A stretch of 64,000 nt of DNA from Micromonospora tulbaghiae. Its GTDB lineage: Bacteria; Actinomycetota; Actinomycetes; Mycobacteriales; Micromonosporaceae. Location: contig NZ_FMCQ01000003.1 in the NCBI RefSeq assembly GCF_900091605.1, positions 1-64,000 of the forward strand, in the 5' to 3' direction. Below are positions 1 through 8,802 of this stretch, one piece after another (within the stretch, counting starts at the first letter, position 1; every line of letters starts with the position of its first letter). The position numbers and the translations under genes were made by a program. The notes under the pieces were generated by a model. The model searched no databases. It worked only from the letters and a program-made list of their open reading frames with translations, and had not been told where the DNA came from.

Positions 1-321
1 ACCACCGCCGGCGACAACCCCGACCGGCTGCGCTCCGAAGCCGCCCTGGCCCACCTCTGCGGCGCCGCACCCATCCCCGCCAGCTCCGGACGCACCGACC
101 GACACCGCCTCAACCGAGGCGGCGACAGAGCCGCCAACTCAGCCCTGCACACCATCGCCCTGGTCCGCATGCGCCACGACCCCCGCACCCGCGCCTACGT
201 CGACAAACGCACCAAACAAGGACTCAACAAGAAAGAAATCATGCGCTGCCTCAAGCGCTACATCGTCCGCGAGATCCACACCGCCCTCCTCGCCGACTTC
301 ACCACCCTCAACACCGCTTGA
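1..321 (+). CDS. IS110-family transposase, C-terminal part (5' end outside window)
   Basis: Frame 1 is open from the first base to TGA at 319-321 and gives about 106 residues. It contains the segment LCGAAPIPASSG followed by a basic stretch with RLNRGGDRAANSALH and ends in KRYIVREIHTALLADF. This pattern is typical of the C-terminal Transposase_20 domain of IS116/IS110/IS902 elements, which use a DEDD-type N-terminal catalytic domain that lies outside this window. Codon use (AAA, CAA, AAG runs) is a little less GC-biased than the neighbours, which fits a mobile gene. Whether the element is complete upstream cannot be seen. No clear terminal inverted repeat was recognised just after the stop, as expected for IS110 elements, which often lack them. 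Confidence 0.8.
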   Translation, partial: TTAGDNPDRLRSEAALAHLCGAAPIPASSGRTDRHRLNRGGDRAANSALHTIALVRMRHDPRTRAYVDKRTKQGLNKKEIMRCLKRYIVREIHTALLADFTTLNTA

Positions 322-366
322 CTTCTATAGGAGCATCCCCGCACCGCCCTCTGACCCCGCCCGTCC

Positions 367-431
367 CCGTTGATCATGAAGTTGACGGCGACAAAACGGA
401 CGCGGATCCCCGTCAACTTCATGATCGACGG
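367..431. repeat. Dispersed stem-loop repeat, copy 1 (GATCATGAAGTTGACGG type)
   Basis: Arms 367-388 and 410-431 are 22 nt each and complementary except for one position; the loop is 21 nt. It sits between the transposase stop and the convergent CYTH-CHAD stop, so it can act as a bidirectional terminator. A close relative with nearly the same arm sequence is at 58785-58847, and a diverged one at 42746-42820. Confidence 0.75.
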
Positions 432-467
432 AGTGGGGGGAGGGGAGAGGGAGAGAGGGAGGGGTGT

Positions 468-1952
468 TCAGGGCTTCAGCCAGCGGCGCACCTTGCGGTG
501 TCTTGACCGGTCGCGTGCGCGGAGGACGGCGGTGCGGTCGTGGCCGGCGGCCTCCGCCTGCCTCGCGTGCAGCAGGCCGTAGGTGAACGTGTTCTCGCCG
601 TCGGCGTACGCCTGGAGCGCCTGCCGCCGGAGCACCTCCCGCGTGACCACCGAGTCCTGGTGGGTGCCGAGCAGGTCCTGGAGCGCCTTGAACCGCTTCA
701 CCAGCCGTGAGGCCCGTTTGCCGGGGGCCGGCTCGCGCATTTCCACCGCGTAGCGGGCGGCCTTGAGCTTCTTGCGTGCCTCGTGCAACGCCGCGTCCCC
801 GTCCGGCCCGGTGGTGGCGAGCGCCCGGTCCAGCCGCTCGTCCGCGCGGCGTACCGCCTTGCGGACCCGGCGGTCGACCCAGCGCCGGCCGACGTGGGCC
901 GGCGGGACGTCGGCCAGCCGGTCCAGGCGGGCCAGCAGTTCGGGGTAGCGGTCGGCGTCCAGCGCGGACCGCAGCGCGGTGGTCGCCTCGGCCAGGTCGG
1001 CGGCGAACCGTTCGCCGATCCGCGCGGCCACCGGGCCGAGCACCAGCTCGTCCGGCAGCTCGTGCACCGCCTCGGTGAGCCGAGCGGCCATCACCTGGGT
1101 GTCGCGGACCCGGCCCAGCTCGCCGCCGAGGCGGCGCAGCTCGGCCCGGACCGCCTCGCTCTCCCGGCGGTCCCACAGGCCCCGGAACGTCCGCAGCGTC
1201 GCCCGCAAGCGGCGGGTCGCGACGCGCATGTCGTGGACCGCGTCCTCGTCGCCCTGGTAGGCGGCCGCGTGGTTGCCGACGATCGCGTCCCGCTGCGCCC
1301 GGACGTACGCGAGGACTGGTGCCGCGGGGCCGTCCGGTTCCCGGTCGTCGTAGCGCTCGATCCGGCCGGCGACGGCCCGGTGCGACTTGCTGACCGCCAC
1401 CTCCCGGGCACCGGCCGCGCGCAACCGTTCGCCCAGCGCGTCGAGCAGCCCTTCGTCGCCCTCGACCAGTTCGATCTCGATCTCGTGCCAGGTCCGCGCG
1501 GTGCCGTCCACCAGATCCTCGGCCCGGACGTCGTCCTCGGCCACCTCGGCCAGCACCCGGCCGTCCGCGTCCAGCAGCCGGTGTTCCCGGCGGCGGTTGA
1601 CGACCCGGGCCGCCGGAGCCACGGGGCGACCGCGCGACGCGGCCCGGATCAGCGCGACCAGCTCGGGCGGCGGGCCGTCGTCGGACGCCCCGGCCGGAAA
1701 CTGGTGCTCGATCCGGGTGCCACCGACGGCGCCCACCTTGAGGTGCCAGCCCGCGTCGTGCCCGCCGGTACGCCGGCGCAGCGCGTGCCCGCTGCGCAGC
1801 AGGAGCAGGTCGTCGGTGTCCCAGTAGACGGCGTCCAGATCCGAGACGGTGGCGTCGGACATGGTCACGACGCCACCGCACCCGGTCAGGTCGGGCAGCC
1901 GGAAACCCTCGTCGCCGGAGTACTTGCGCTCACGTTCCACGACGGTCGCCAT
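468..1952 (-). CDS. CYTH and CHAD domain-containing protein
   Basis: A 494-residue protein. The N-terminal half has the CYTH signature ExExK as ERERK at residues 6-10 plus many alternating acidic and basic positions, typical of the triphosphate tunnel fold that binds inorganic polyphosphate or organic triphosphates with a divalent metal. The C-terminal half (about 230-490) is a CHAD domain, a helical domain rich in conserved His and Arg (VHDMRVATRRLRA) that binds polyphosphate. The likely role is polyphosphate or triphosphate binding or hydrolysis in the cytoplasm; the substrate is not evident. The ATG at 1952 follows GGGAGG on the minus strand, supporting this start. It converges on the transposase remnant across the stem-loop repeat at 367-431. 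Confidence 0.85.
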   Translation of the reverse strand: MATVVERERKYSGDEGFRLPDLTGCGGVVTMSDATVSDLDAVYWDTDDLLLLRSGHALRRRTGGHDAGWHLKVGAVGGTRIEHQFPAGASDDGPPPELVALIRAASRGRPVAPAARVVNRRREHRLLDADGRVLAEVAEDDVRAEDLVDGTARTWHEIEIELVEGDEGLLDALGERLRAAGAREVAVSKSHRAVAGRIERYDDREPDGPAAPVLAYVRAQRDAIVGNHAAAYQGDEDAVHDMRVATRRLRATLRTFRGLWDRRESEAVRAELRRLGGELGRVRDTQVMAARLTEAVHELPDELVLGPVAARIGERFAADLAEATTALRSALDADRYPELLARLDRLADVPPAHVGRRWVDRRVRKAVRRADERLDRALATTGPDGDAALHEARKKLKAARYAVEMREPAPGKRASRLVKRFKALQDLLGTHQDSVVTREVLRRQALQAYADGENTFTYGLLHARQAEAAGHDRTAVLRARDRSRHRKVRRWLKP

Positions 1953-1992
1953 GCGGCCTCCCGTACCCGGCCCGTGCTCCGGCGAACCGGTC

Positions 1993-3255
1993 TCAGCTCA
2001 GTCGTTCGAGCACCATCGCCATGCCCTGGCCACCGCCGACGCACATGGTCTCCAGCCCGATGGTCTTGTCGTGCCACTCCAGCGCGTTGAGCAGCGTGCC
2101 GGTGATCCGGGCGCCGGTCATGCCGAACGGGTGGCCGACAGCGATCGCGCCACCGGCGACGTTCAGCTTCTCCTCCGGGATGCCGAGCTGCCGGTACGAG
2201 GGGATCACCTGGGCGGCGAACGCCTCGTTGATCTCGACCAGGTCGACGTCGTCGATGGTCATGCCGGCGCGCTTGAGCGCCTGCTTCGACGCCTCGACCG
2301 GGCCCAGGCCCATGATCTCGGGGGAGAGCCCGGTGACGCCGGTGGAGACGATCCGGGCCAGCGGGGTGAGCCCCAGCTCGGACGCGCGCTCGGCGCTCAT
2401 GATCACGACGGCGGCGGCGCCGTCGTTGAGCGGGCAGCAGTTGCCCGCGGTGATCCGGCCGTCCGGGCGGAACACCGGCTTCAGACCGGACACCGCCTCC
2501 AGGGTCACCCCGGCGCGCGGACCGTCGTCGGTGCTGACCACGGTGCCGTCCGGCGTGGTCACCGGAGTGATCTCGCGGGCCCAGAAGCCGTCCGCGATCG
2601 CCTTCTCGGCGAGGTTCTGGCTGCGGACGCCGAACGCGTCCATGTCCTCGCGGGTCACGTCGTACACCTGGGCCAGGTTCTCCGCGGTCTGCCCCATGGC
2701 GAGGTAGATGTCGGGCAGCTGCCCGGCCTCGCGCGGGTCGGTCCACACGTCGGCGCCGCCCTGGGCACGGGCCGCGGAACGCTCGCGCGCCTCGGCGAAG
2801 CGGGGGTTCTCCCAGCCACCGCCGACGAGGGCCTGCGCCTCCGGCGGCAGCGTGTCCGAGTTGCCCCGGGCGTACCGGGAGACCATCTCGACACCGGCGG
2901 AGATGAACACGTCACCCTCGCCGGCCCGGATCGCGTGCATCGCCATCCGGGTGGTCTGGAGCGAGGACGCGCAGTAGCGGGTCAGCGTGGCGCCGGGCAG
3001 ACCGTCGAGGCCCATCAGCGTGGCGACCACCCGGGCCATGTTGAAGCCCTGCTCGCCGCCGGGCAGACCGCACCCGAGGTAGAGGTCGTCGATGGTGGTG
3101 GGATCGAGCGCCGGGACCTTGTCGAGGGCGGCCTGGACGATGGTGGCGGCGAGGTCGTCCGGGCGGACCTCGCGGAGGGAACCCTTGAACGCGCGGCCGA
3201 TGGGGGACCGGGCGGTGGCGACGATGACGGCGTCGCGGGGCGACTCAATCGGCAT
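1993..3255 (-). CDS. fadA: Acetyl-CoA C-acyltransferase (thiolase)
   Basis: A 420-residue protein, the usual length for thiolase. It should condense or cleave acyl-CoA and acetyl-CoA, in beta-oxidation or acetoacetyl-CoA formation. The nucleophilic cysteine is Cys95 in LTRYCASSLQ. The second catalytic pair is His375 in GHPFGMTGAR and Cys405 in CVGGGQGMA, so all active-site residues are present. The ATG at 3255 has no Shine-Dalgarno, but a TAACGT hexamer ends 6 nt upstream, so the mRNA is probably leaderless. Other fatty-acid genes (acyl-CoA dehydrogenase at 38.2 kb, thioesterase, acetoacetyl-CoA synthetase) lie elsewhere in the window, not next to it. The fadA symbol is by family; degradative versus biosynthetic use cannot be told. 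Confidence 0.9.
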   Translation of the reverse strand: MPIESPRDAVIVATARSPIGRAFKGSLREVRPDDLAATIVQAALDKVPALDPTTIDDLYLGCGLPGGEQGFNMARVVATLMGLDGLPGATLTRYCASSLQTTRMAMHAIRAGEGDVFISAGVEMVSRYARGNSDTLPPEAQALVGGGWENPRFAEARERSAARAQGGADVWTDPREAGQLPDIYLAMGQTAENLAQVYDVTREDMDAFGVRSQNLAEKAIADGFWAREITPVTTPDGTVVSTDDGPRAGVTLEAVSGLKPVFRPDGRITAGNCCPLNDGAAAVVIMSAERASELGLTPLARIVSTGVTGLSPEIMGLGPVEASKQALKRAGMTIDDVDLVEINEAFAAQVIPSYRQLGIPEEKLNVAGGAIAVGHPFGMTGARITGTLLNALEWHDKTIGLETMCVGGGQGMAMVLERLS

Positions 3256-3261
3256 GGAGCA

Positions 3262-3267
3262 ACGTTA
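3262..3267 (-). promoter_or_regulatory. -10 hexamer TAACGT of the thiolase gene
   Basis: On the minus strand TAACGT is followed by 6 nt and the ATG at 3255. This geometry places transcription start at the start codon. No convincing -35 box is visible. Confidence 0.5.
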
Positions 3268-3313
3268 ACGCGCCGGTAACATGCCCGGGAAGGCGTGCGG
3301 CGGGCGGGAAATG

Positions 3314-4126
3314 TCACCCCGTGGGCGGTCGGCGATGGTGCCGGAACGCGACGGCCGCCGCCGCCTCGACCGCCGGGAGCAGGGCGTGCGCCCAGACCCG
3401 GTAGCCGTCGGCCGACGGGTGGAAGCCGTCGTGGCAGAGCGTGCCCGCGTCCGCGCGGAACACCGGACCGGTCTCGGTGCCCAGGTCGACCACCGTGCCG
3501 CCGGCGTCCAGCACGGCCGCCGTCTGTGCCCGTGCCATCCGCCGCCCGGACCAGCCGAGCACCTGGCGCAGCGGCGCGGCGACAGCGCGGACCGCGCCGA
3601 GGTCGGGGCAGGTGCCCACCACCACCTCGACGTGCGCCTCCCGCAGCCGGCGTACCGCCGAGCCGAGATAGGCCGCCGCGTCACCGGACCGGGACATCGC
3701 GGTGGCGTCGTTCGCCCCGATCAGCACCACCGCCACGTCCGGCCGCTCGCCGAGCAGCGCCCGGGCCACCTGGGTGGCCAGGTCGGTGGCGCGCGAGCCG
3801 GAGACCCCCACGCTCGACAGCTGCACCCGGCGGCCGGCCGGCCCCTCGGCGAGCAGGTTGGCGAGCTGACCGCCGATGGTGTCCTCGAACCGGTCGACGC
3901 CCACGCCGAGCGCCGACGAGTCGCCCAGCAGCACCAGCCGCAGCGGCGGCGCGTCCGCGCGGCCGACCGTCGCGCGCAGCACCAGACCCAGCTCGGGCTG
4001 GGCGTACTCGCGGCTGCGGGCGGCGATGGCCTGGCCGGCCAGGACCGCCGCGCCGCCCACCGTGCCGGCCAGCAGCGACAGGGCCGCGGCCCGGCCCCAC
4101 CGGGCCACCTCACCGCGCTCGCTCAT
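3314..4126 (-). CDS. SGNH/GDSL-type hydrolase, paralogue 1
   Basis: A 270-residue protein with an N-terminal hydrophobic segment (about residues 12-35) that looks like a membrane anchor or signal peptide, then an SGNH hydrolase domain. Block I is LLGDSSA with nucleophile Ser70, block III is GAND, and block V is DGFHPS with Asp233 and His236. The family hydrolyses esters of lipids, acylated sugars or peptidoglycan; the substrate is unknown. It starts 22 nt after the stop of a second SGNH gene on the same strand, so the two are probably co-transcribed and arose by tandem duplication. The start ATG lies inside a 12-bp direct repeat that also occurs at the end of the upstream gene. Confidence 0.85.
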   Translation of the reverse strand: MSERGEVARWGRAAALSLLAGTVGGAAVLAGQAIAARSREYAQPELGLVLRATVGRADAPPLRLVLLGDSSALGVGVDRFEDTIGGQLANLLAEGPAGRRVQLSSVGVSGSRATDLATQVARALLGERPDVAVVLIGANDATAMSRSGDAAAYLGSAVRRLREAHVEVVVGTCPDLGAVRAVAAPLRQVLGWSGRRMARAQTAAVLDAGGTVVDLGTETGPVFRADAGTLCHDGFHPSADGYRVWAHALLPAVEAAAAVAFRHHRRPPTG

Positions 4127-4153
4127 GACAGCACCCCGCTTCGCTCGCTCATG
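4116..4153. repeat. 12-bp direct repeat CGCTCGCTCATG between the SGNH genes
   Basis: Identical copies at 4116-4127 and 4142-4153. On the minus strand each reads CATGAGCGAGCG: the copy at 4142-4153 supplies the TGA stop of the upstream gene and the copy at 4116-4127 supplies the ATG start of the downstream gene. Confidence 0.7.
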
Positions 4154-5195
4154 CCGTTCCCTCCAGCGTTGCCGAGTCGGCGGCGCTGCCGGTCGGGGGC
4201 ACCGCGCCGACGCCGAAGAAGGCCCGCCGGCGAAGCTGCGCCCACCGCCCGCCCGGCCCGCGGTCGCGACCCCGGAGCTGGGCGCCGCTGACCTCCGTGC
4301 CGGCGTACCGGGCCGCCTGGTGGGCGGCCTCCGGGAGCGACCGTACGCCTTCCACGCCGGGCAGGACAGGCCTGCGTTCCGGGACGGCGCCCAGCGCGGA
4401 CAGCACGGTTGGCAGCAACGCCGCCGCGGCTATCGCGTACCCCTCGGCGGAGGGGTGGAACCGGTCCCAGGCGAACATCCGGCCGGGCTCGGCGGCGAAG
4501 CGCGGCCCGAGCATGTCGCCGAGCGAGACGGTACGGCCGCCGGCCTCGACCACCGCGACCGTCTGCGCGGCGGCGAGCTGGCGGCTCCAGCGCCGGGCCA
4601 GCCAGCGCAGCGGCGGCTGGATCGGCCGGATGGTGCCCAGGTCGGGACAGGTGCCGACGACCACCTCACAGCCGGCCGCCCGCAGCGTGCGGACCGCGTC
4701 GACCAGGTAGCGCACTGCCACCGGGAACGGCGTGCGGTTGGTGACGTCGTTGCCGCCGACCAGTATCACGGCCACGTCCGGCTCGACCTCCAGCGCGGAC
4801 TCGACCTGCGGCTTCAGCCCGGACGACAGCGCGCCGACCACGGCGAAGCGGTGCAGCCGGACCGGCCGGTGCAGGCGGCGGGACAGCCCGGTGGCCAGCA
4901 GCGAGCCCGGCGTCTCCCGGCGCCTGTGCACGCCGTACCCGGCCGCCGAGGAGTCGCCCAGGATGACCATGGTGACCGGCGGACCGGGCAGCCTCGCGCC
5001 GTAGACGCCGTCGATACGCGGCGGCGGGGCCTGGGCCATCGGGATGGTGCGGCGGGCCTGCCGGGCCTGGCCGAGCAGCACCCCGCCGGTGGCGGCGGTG
5101 GCCGCCACCGTGGCGCCCGTGCCGATCGCCGCGAGGCGGGCGATCTGCCGGGCGCGCTGCCGGCGGACCGGCGCGACGGAACCAGCGTCCCCCAT
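4149..5195 (-). CDS. SGNH/GDSL-type hydrolase, paralogue 2
   Basis: From the ATG at 5195 the protein has 348 residues. It has a basic N-terminus, a hydrophobic segment that probably anchors it in the membrane, and an SGNH hydrolase domain with ILGDSSAAGYG (nucleophile about Ser82), VGGNDVT and DRFHPSAEGY. A longer reading from 5225 adds ten residues, but the 5195 start is preceded at 6 nt by a TACTGT -10 hexamer, matching the leaderless pattern of this genome. It precedes its paralogue (3314-4126) by 22 nt. The C-terminal 60-70 residues are arginine-rich and outside the catalytic fold. Substrate unknown; an extracytoplasmic ester hydrolase is the best guess. Confidence 0.85.
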   Translation of the reverse strand: MGDAGSVAPVRRQRARQIARLAAIGTGATVAATAATGGVLLGQARQARRTIPMAQAPPPRIDGVYGARLPGPPVTMVILGDSSAAGYGVHRRRETPGSLLATGLSRRLHRPVRLHRFAVVGALSSGLKPQVESALEVEPDVAVILVGGNDVTNRTPFPVAVRYLVDAVRTLRAAGCEVVVGTCPDLGTIRPIQPPLRWLARRWSRQLAAAQTVAVVEAGGRTVSLGDMLGPRFAAEPGRMFAWDRFHPSAEGYAIAAAALLPTVLSALGAVPERRPVLPGVEGVRSLPEAAHQAARYAGTEVSGAQLRGRDRGPGGRWAQLRRRAFFGVGAVPPTGSAADSATLEGTA

Positions 5196-5201
5196 GAACC
5201 G

Positions 5202-5207
5202 ACAGTA
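5202..5207 (-). promoter_or_regulatory. -10 hexamer TACTGT of the second SGNH gene
   Basis: TACTGT on the minus strand, 6 nt before the ATG at 5195. No Shine-Dalgarno precedes that ATG. This supports leaderless expression and the shorter start. Confidence 0.5.
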
Positions 5208-5335
5208 TCGCGCCGGTACGACCACTGCTGTCCGTGATCGGATGGCTGGGCGGCGTCCCGACTGGGTATCGATGGGGGAGCGGACGCGGGCTTGCCACCG
5301 GGCCGCACCATGGTCGGGCGGAGAGGGGCGAAATC

Positions 5336-5692
5336 ATGGGGAAGACGTTGAAGCGCAGCGCCGCGTTCGCCGCGCTGGCCCGGGCGCTGGCGGCGGGCAC
5401 GCGGGGCGGGCCGTCGCTCGGGGCCCGGCTGGCGGCGCTGCCGCGGATGATCCGGGCGACCACCCGGGGCGAGTACGACGGCGGCCTGCGCCTGGCGCTG
5501 ATGGCCGGGGCGACGGCGTACATCGTCTCGCCGATCGACCTGCTGCCGGAGATCCCGCTGGCGATCTTCGGGCTGGCCGACGACGCGGTCATGGTCACCT
5601 GGCTGGCGGGCAGCGTGCTCGCCGAGACCGAGCGGTTCCTGGAGTGGGAGGCACGTCGCAGCTCCGTCATCCCCGGGCATGTGGTGCCCTGA
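5336..5692 (+). CDS. YkvA/DUF1232 family membrane protein
   Basis: A 118-residue protein. The signature YIVSPIDLLPE at the centre, followed by a hydrophobic stretch with DD, defines the DUF1232 (YkvA) family of small membrane-associated proteins of unknown function. The start ATG at 5336 is chosen because GAGAGGGG precedes it at proper spacing; an upstream in-frame ATG at 5234 would add 34 residues without family similarity. It is divergent from the SGNH pair and is followed 78 bp later by cystathionine beta-synthase in the same direction. No function can be assigned. Confidence 0.8.
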   Translation: MGKTLKRSAAFAALARALAAGTRGGPSLGARLAALPRMIRATTRGEYDGGLRLALMAGATAYIVSPIDLLPEIPLAIFGLADDAVMVTWLAGSVLAETERFLEWEARRSSVIPGHVVP

Positions 5693-5770
5693 CGGCACGT
5701 ACGCTGGTCGGCGAACTGAGGGCTGGCCGGCCGCCGGAACCGACGGCGGCGCGACGAAGGGCACAACGAG

Positions 5771-7141
5771 GTGCAGTACTACGACAACGTCGTCGAGCTG
5801 ATCGGCAACACCCCGCTGGTACGCCTGCGCAACGTCACCGAGGGCATCCAGGCCACCGTGCTGGCGAAGGTGGAGTACGTCAACCCGGGCGGCTCGGTCA
5901 AGGACCGGATCGCGCTGCGCATGGTGGAGGACGCCGAGAAGGCGGGCATCCTGCGTCCCGGCGGCACGATCGTGGAGCCGACCAGCGGCAACACGGGCGT
6001 CGGGCTGGCCCTGGTGGCCCAGCTCAGGGGCTACCGCTGCGTCTTCGTCTGCCCGGACAAGGTCAGCCAGGACAAGCAGGACGTGCTGCGCGCGTACGGC
6101 GCCGAGGTGGTGGTCTGCCCGACCGCCGTCGCGCCGGAGGACCCGCGCTCCTACTACAACGTCTCCGACCGGCTGGCCCGGGAGATCCCCGGCGCGTGGA
6201 AGCCCAACCAGTACAGCAATCCGGCCAACCCGCGCTCGCACTACGAGACGACCGGCCCGGAGCTGTGGCGGCAGACCGAGGGCAAGATCACCCACTTCGT
6301 CACGGGCGTCGGCACCGGCGGCACCATCTCCGGCATCGGCCGCTACCTCAAGGAGGCGTCCGAGGGCCGGGTCAAGGTGATCGGCGCGGACCCGGAGGGC
6401 TCGGTCTACTCCGGCGGCACCGGCCGGCCGTACCTGGTCGAGGGCGTCGGTGAGGACTTCTGGCCGGAGACGTACGACCGGTCGGTCGCCGACGAGATCG
6501 TCGAGGTGTCGGACAAGGAGTCGTTCGAGATGACCCGCCGGCTGGCCCGCGAGGAGGGGCTGCTGGTCGGCGGCTCCTGCGGCATGGCGGTGGTGGGCGC
6601 GCTGGAGGTGGCCCGCAAGGCCGGCCCGGACGACGTGATCGTGGTGCTGTTGCCGGACGGCGGCCGGGGCTACCTGTCGAAGATCTTCAACGACAAGTGG
6701 ATGGCCCGGTACGGCTTCCTGGACGACTCGGGCACCGAGCCGACAGTCGCCGACGCGCTCGCCGGCAAGCCCGGCGGGCTGCCCGAGCTGGTGCACGTGC
6801 ACCCGACCGAGACGGTCCGCGACGCGATCGACTACATGCGCGAGTACGGCGTCTCCCAGCTCCCGGTGCTCAAGGCCGAGCCGCCGGTGGTGACCGGCGA
6901 GGTGGCCGGCTCCATCGCGGAGAAGGACCTGCTCGACGCCCTGTTCACCGGCCAGGCCCACCTGCACGACACGATCGAGCGACACATGGGCGAGCCGCTG
7001 CCGATGATCGGCGGTGGGCAGCCGGTGAGCGAGGCGGTCGGGCTGCTGGAGAAGGCGGACGCGGCGCTGGTGCTGGTCGACGGCAAGCCCAAGGGCGTGC
7101 TGACCCGGCAGGACCTGCTCGCCCACCTCGGCGCGCGCTGA
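5771..7141 (+). CDS. cbs: Cystathionine beta-synthase
   Basis: A 456-residue PLP enzyme that condenses serine and homocysteine to cystathionine, the first step of reverse transsulfuration. The N-terminal catalytic domain has the fold-type II signature, with the PLP lysine Lys44 in NPGGSVKDR and the substrate loop PTSGNTG at about 75-81. The C-terminal 120 residues (from about 335) contain two CBS motifs, typical of regulatory Bateman modules. Start is GTG at 5771. It pairs functionally with the cystathionine gamma-synthase/lyase at 17067-18209, giving the cell both ends of the cysteine-methionine route. A stem-loop at 7149-7172 follows the stop. Confidence 0.93.
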   Translation: MQYYDNVVELIGNTPLVRLRNVTEGIQATVLAKVEYVNPGGSVKDRIALRMVEDAEKAGILRPGGTIVEPTSGNTGVGLALVAQLRGYRCVFVCPDKVSQDKQDVLRAYGAEVVVCPTAVAPEDPRSYYNVSDRLAREIPGAWKPNQYSNPANPRSHYETTGPELWRQTEGKITHFVTGVGTGGTISGIGRYLKEASEGRVKVIGADPEGSVYSGGTGRPYLVEGVGEDFWPETYDRSVADEIVEVSDKESFEMTRRLAREEGLLVGGSCGMAVVGALEVARKAGPDDVIVVLLPDGGRGYLSKIFNDKWMARYGFLDDSGTEPTVADALAGKPGGLPELVHVHPTETVRDAIDYMREYGVSQLPVLKAEPPVVTGEVAGSIAEKDLLDALFTGQAHLHDTIERHMGEPLPMIGGGQPVSEAVGLLEKADAALVLVDGKPKGVLTRQDLLAHLGAR

Positions 7142-7148
7142 GCGGTGC

Positions 7149-7172
7149 GGGGCCCCGGCGCTCCGGGGCCCC
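7149..7172. terminator. Bidirectional stem-loop between cbs and the GNAT gene
   Basis: Arms 7149-7158 and 7163-7172 form a perfect 10-bp GC stem with a 4-nt loop, between convergent stop codons. There is no U-run. Confidence 0.7.
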
Positions 7173-7179
7173 CGCCCGT

Positions 7180-7689
7180 TCACAGCTCGCGGGCGTACCG
7201 CAGTTGCGGCACCAGCGCCGAGCCGATGTGCTCGTCCCGCTGAAGACCGGTGAGGATCCAGCCGCCGCGCTCGTAGAACCGGCGCGCGTGGGTGTTCTCG
7301 CGCAGAACCCACAGCGCGGCGCGGGTCCACCCCCGGGCCTGCATCGCGTCCAGCGCGTCCACCATCAGCGCCCGCCCGGTGCCCCGGCCCCGCTCGGACG
7401 GCTCCAGGTGGATCGCGTTGAGCAGCCCGGTCGCCGGGTCGCCCTCGTCGTCCGGCCCGAGGTAGCTGAACCCCACCAGCCGCCCGTCCCGCTCGGCCAC
7501 CGTCATCCGGTGGTCCGCGCCCTCCCAGGTCAGCCGTTCCACCCAGTAGCGCCCCATCGCCTCCGGTGTCGGGTCGGCGAGCGCCTCGGGCGGCAGGAAC
7601 GACGAGTACGCCGCCACCCGTGAGCGCTGGTGCAGGGCACCGACCGCCATCAGGTCGGCCTCGGTCGCGGAACGTATGGAGATCGTCAC
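7180..7689 (-). CDS. GNAT family N-acetyltransferase
   Basis: A 169-residue protein spanning one acetyltransferase domain. The acetyl-CoA pyrophosphate loop is [10 protein letters not shown] at about 97-106, preceded by the strand LNAIHLEP, and motif B is the [10 protein letters not shown] segment. It transfers acetyl from acetyl-CoA to an amine; the acceptor is unknown. The GTG start at 7689 overlaps the TGA of rnz (GTGA), so it is translationally coupled to RNase Z and probably expressed from the same leader region at 8.7-8.9 kb. Confidence 0.85.
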   Translation of the reverse strand: MTISIRSATEADLMAVGALHQRSRVAAYSSFLPPEALADPTPEAMGRYWVERLTWEGADHRMTVAERDGRLVGFSYLGPDDEGDPATGLLNAIHLEPSERGRGTGRALMVDALDAMQARGWTRAALWVLRENTHARRFYERGGWILTGLQRDEHIGSALVPQLRYAREL

Positions 7690-8609
7690 CCGGGCGACGG
7701 TACCCGCCGGGGCGGCACCTGCACCGTCTGGAGATCCTCGGCGATCACCAGATCACCGGAGAAGTGCTCCCGGGCCTCGTCGTGGAAGCGGCGCGGGTCG
7801 GCGTACCGCTGGGAGAAGTGGGTGAGCACGAGCGTGCGTACCCCCGACTCGGCCGCCACCCGCGCGGCCTGGCCGGCGGTGAGGTGCCCGACCTCGGCGG
7901 CGAGCGCCGCCTCCGACTCCAGGAACGTCGACTCGATCACCAGCAGGTCGGCGTGCTCGGCCAGCGCGAACACGCCGTCGCAGAGCCCGGTGTCCATCAC
8001 GAAGGCGAACCGCTGCCCCGGCCGGGTCACGCTCACCTCGTCCCGGGTCACGCGACGTCCGTCGCGGTCCAGGTGCCCGTCGCGCAGCAACCTTCCGGTG
8101 TCCGGACCGGCAATGCCGTACGCGGCCAGCCGCTCCGGCAGCATCCGGCAGCCGTCCGGCTCGACCAGGCGGTACCCGTACGTCTCGATCGGGTGCCGCA
8201 GCCGGCGGGCCTCCAGCGTGCCGATGCCGAGCGTGATCCGCTGCCCGTCGGTGTCGATCGGCTCGACGGCCAGCTCGGCGGTCTCGTAGAAGCTGGAGGC
8301 GTGGCGCAGCCGGGCGAAGTACTCGGCGCCGCCGGCCGGGAAGTGCACAGCCACCGGGTGCGGTACGCGGTCCAGCGAGAGCCGCTGGATCATGCCGGGC
8401 AGGCCGAGGCAGTGGTCGCCGTGGAAGTGGGTGACGCAGATCCGGGTCAGGTCGGTGGCTGTGACACCGGTGTGCAGCATCTGCCGCTGGCTGCCCTCGC
8501 CCGGGTCGAAGAGGATCACCTCGTCGTCCCAGCGCAGCAGGTAGCCGTTGTGGTTGCGCTGCCGGGTCGGGGCCTGGCTGGCCGTACCGAGCACCACCAG
8601 CTCACGCAT
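7686..8609 (-). CDS. rnz: Ribonuclease Z (tRNA 3' endonuclease)
   Basis: A 307-residue metallo-beta-lactamase-fold protein. The zinc-binding motif HxHGDH is present as [10 protein letters not shown] with His61, His63, Asp65 and His66, and the GEGSQRQ segment at about 37-43 is typical of RNase Z. It should trim the 3' trailer of tRNA precursors. The ATG at 8609 is used here, but a GTG two codons upstream (8615) lies 5 nt after GGAGG and may be the true start. The gene is preceded on its strand by an intrinsic terminator (8633-8702) and a putative 12-codon leader ORF (8803-8841), so expression may be attenuated. It overlaps the downstream GNAT gene by 4 nt. Confidence 0.88.
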   Translation of the reverse strand: MRELVVLGTASQAPTRQRNHNGYLLRWDDEVILFDPGEGSQRQMLHTGVTATDLTRICVTHFHGDHCLGLPGMIQRLSLDRVPHPVAVHFPAGGAEYFARLRHASSFYETAELAVEPIDTDGQRITLGIGTLEARRLRHPIETYGYRLVEPDGCRMLPERLAAYGIAGPDTGRLLRDGHLDRDGRRVTRDEVSVTRPGQRFAFVMDTGLCDGVFALAEHADLLVIESTFLESEAALAAEVGHLTAGQAARVAAESGVRTLVLTHFSQRYADPRRFHDEAREHFSGDLVIAEDLQTVQVPPRRVPSPG

Positions 8610-8632
8610 GGACACGGCATCCTCCGGAAGGC

Positions 8633-8702
8633 AAAAAGCGACCCCCGGGGCTTCCGCGCTCGCGCGCGGGCCGGCTGGACTGGGCCGGCACCCCGGGGGT
8701 CG
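8633..8702 (-). terminator. Strong intrinsic terminator or attenuator upstream of rnz
   Basis: Arms 8691-8702 and 8639-8650 form a perfect 12-bp stem on the minus strand (CGACCCCCGGGG with its complement), an inner GCCGGC-rich stem extends it, and a run of five T residues follows (8637-8633). It ends 24 nt before the rnz start, so it would stop transcription from upstream unless relieved. Confidence 0.75.
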
Positions 8703-8802
8703 GGTGGCTGTCGTGGTTTCGCCGCACCGCTGCCACACGGTCTCGACGATCCTGCAGGTGCCCGCCTCGCGGCGGACGAGTTTTCACTGTCGAGGACAGC
8801 GG

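Noticed and set aside
367..431. Stem-loop beside the transposase as an attachment or insertion end
   Set aside because: Related stem-loops occur at 42.7 and 58.8 kb away from any mobile gene, so it is a chromosomal repeat rather than an element end.
4814..7330. Open frame of 838 codons on the minus strand over the SGNH gene, YkvA-like gene and cbs
   Set aside because: It lies antisense to well-supported genes; very high GC at third positions opens such frames. No motif or ribosome site.
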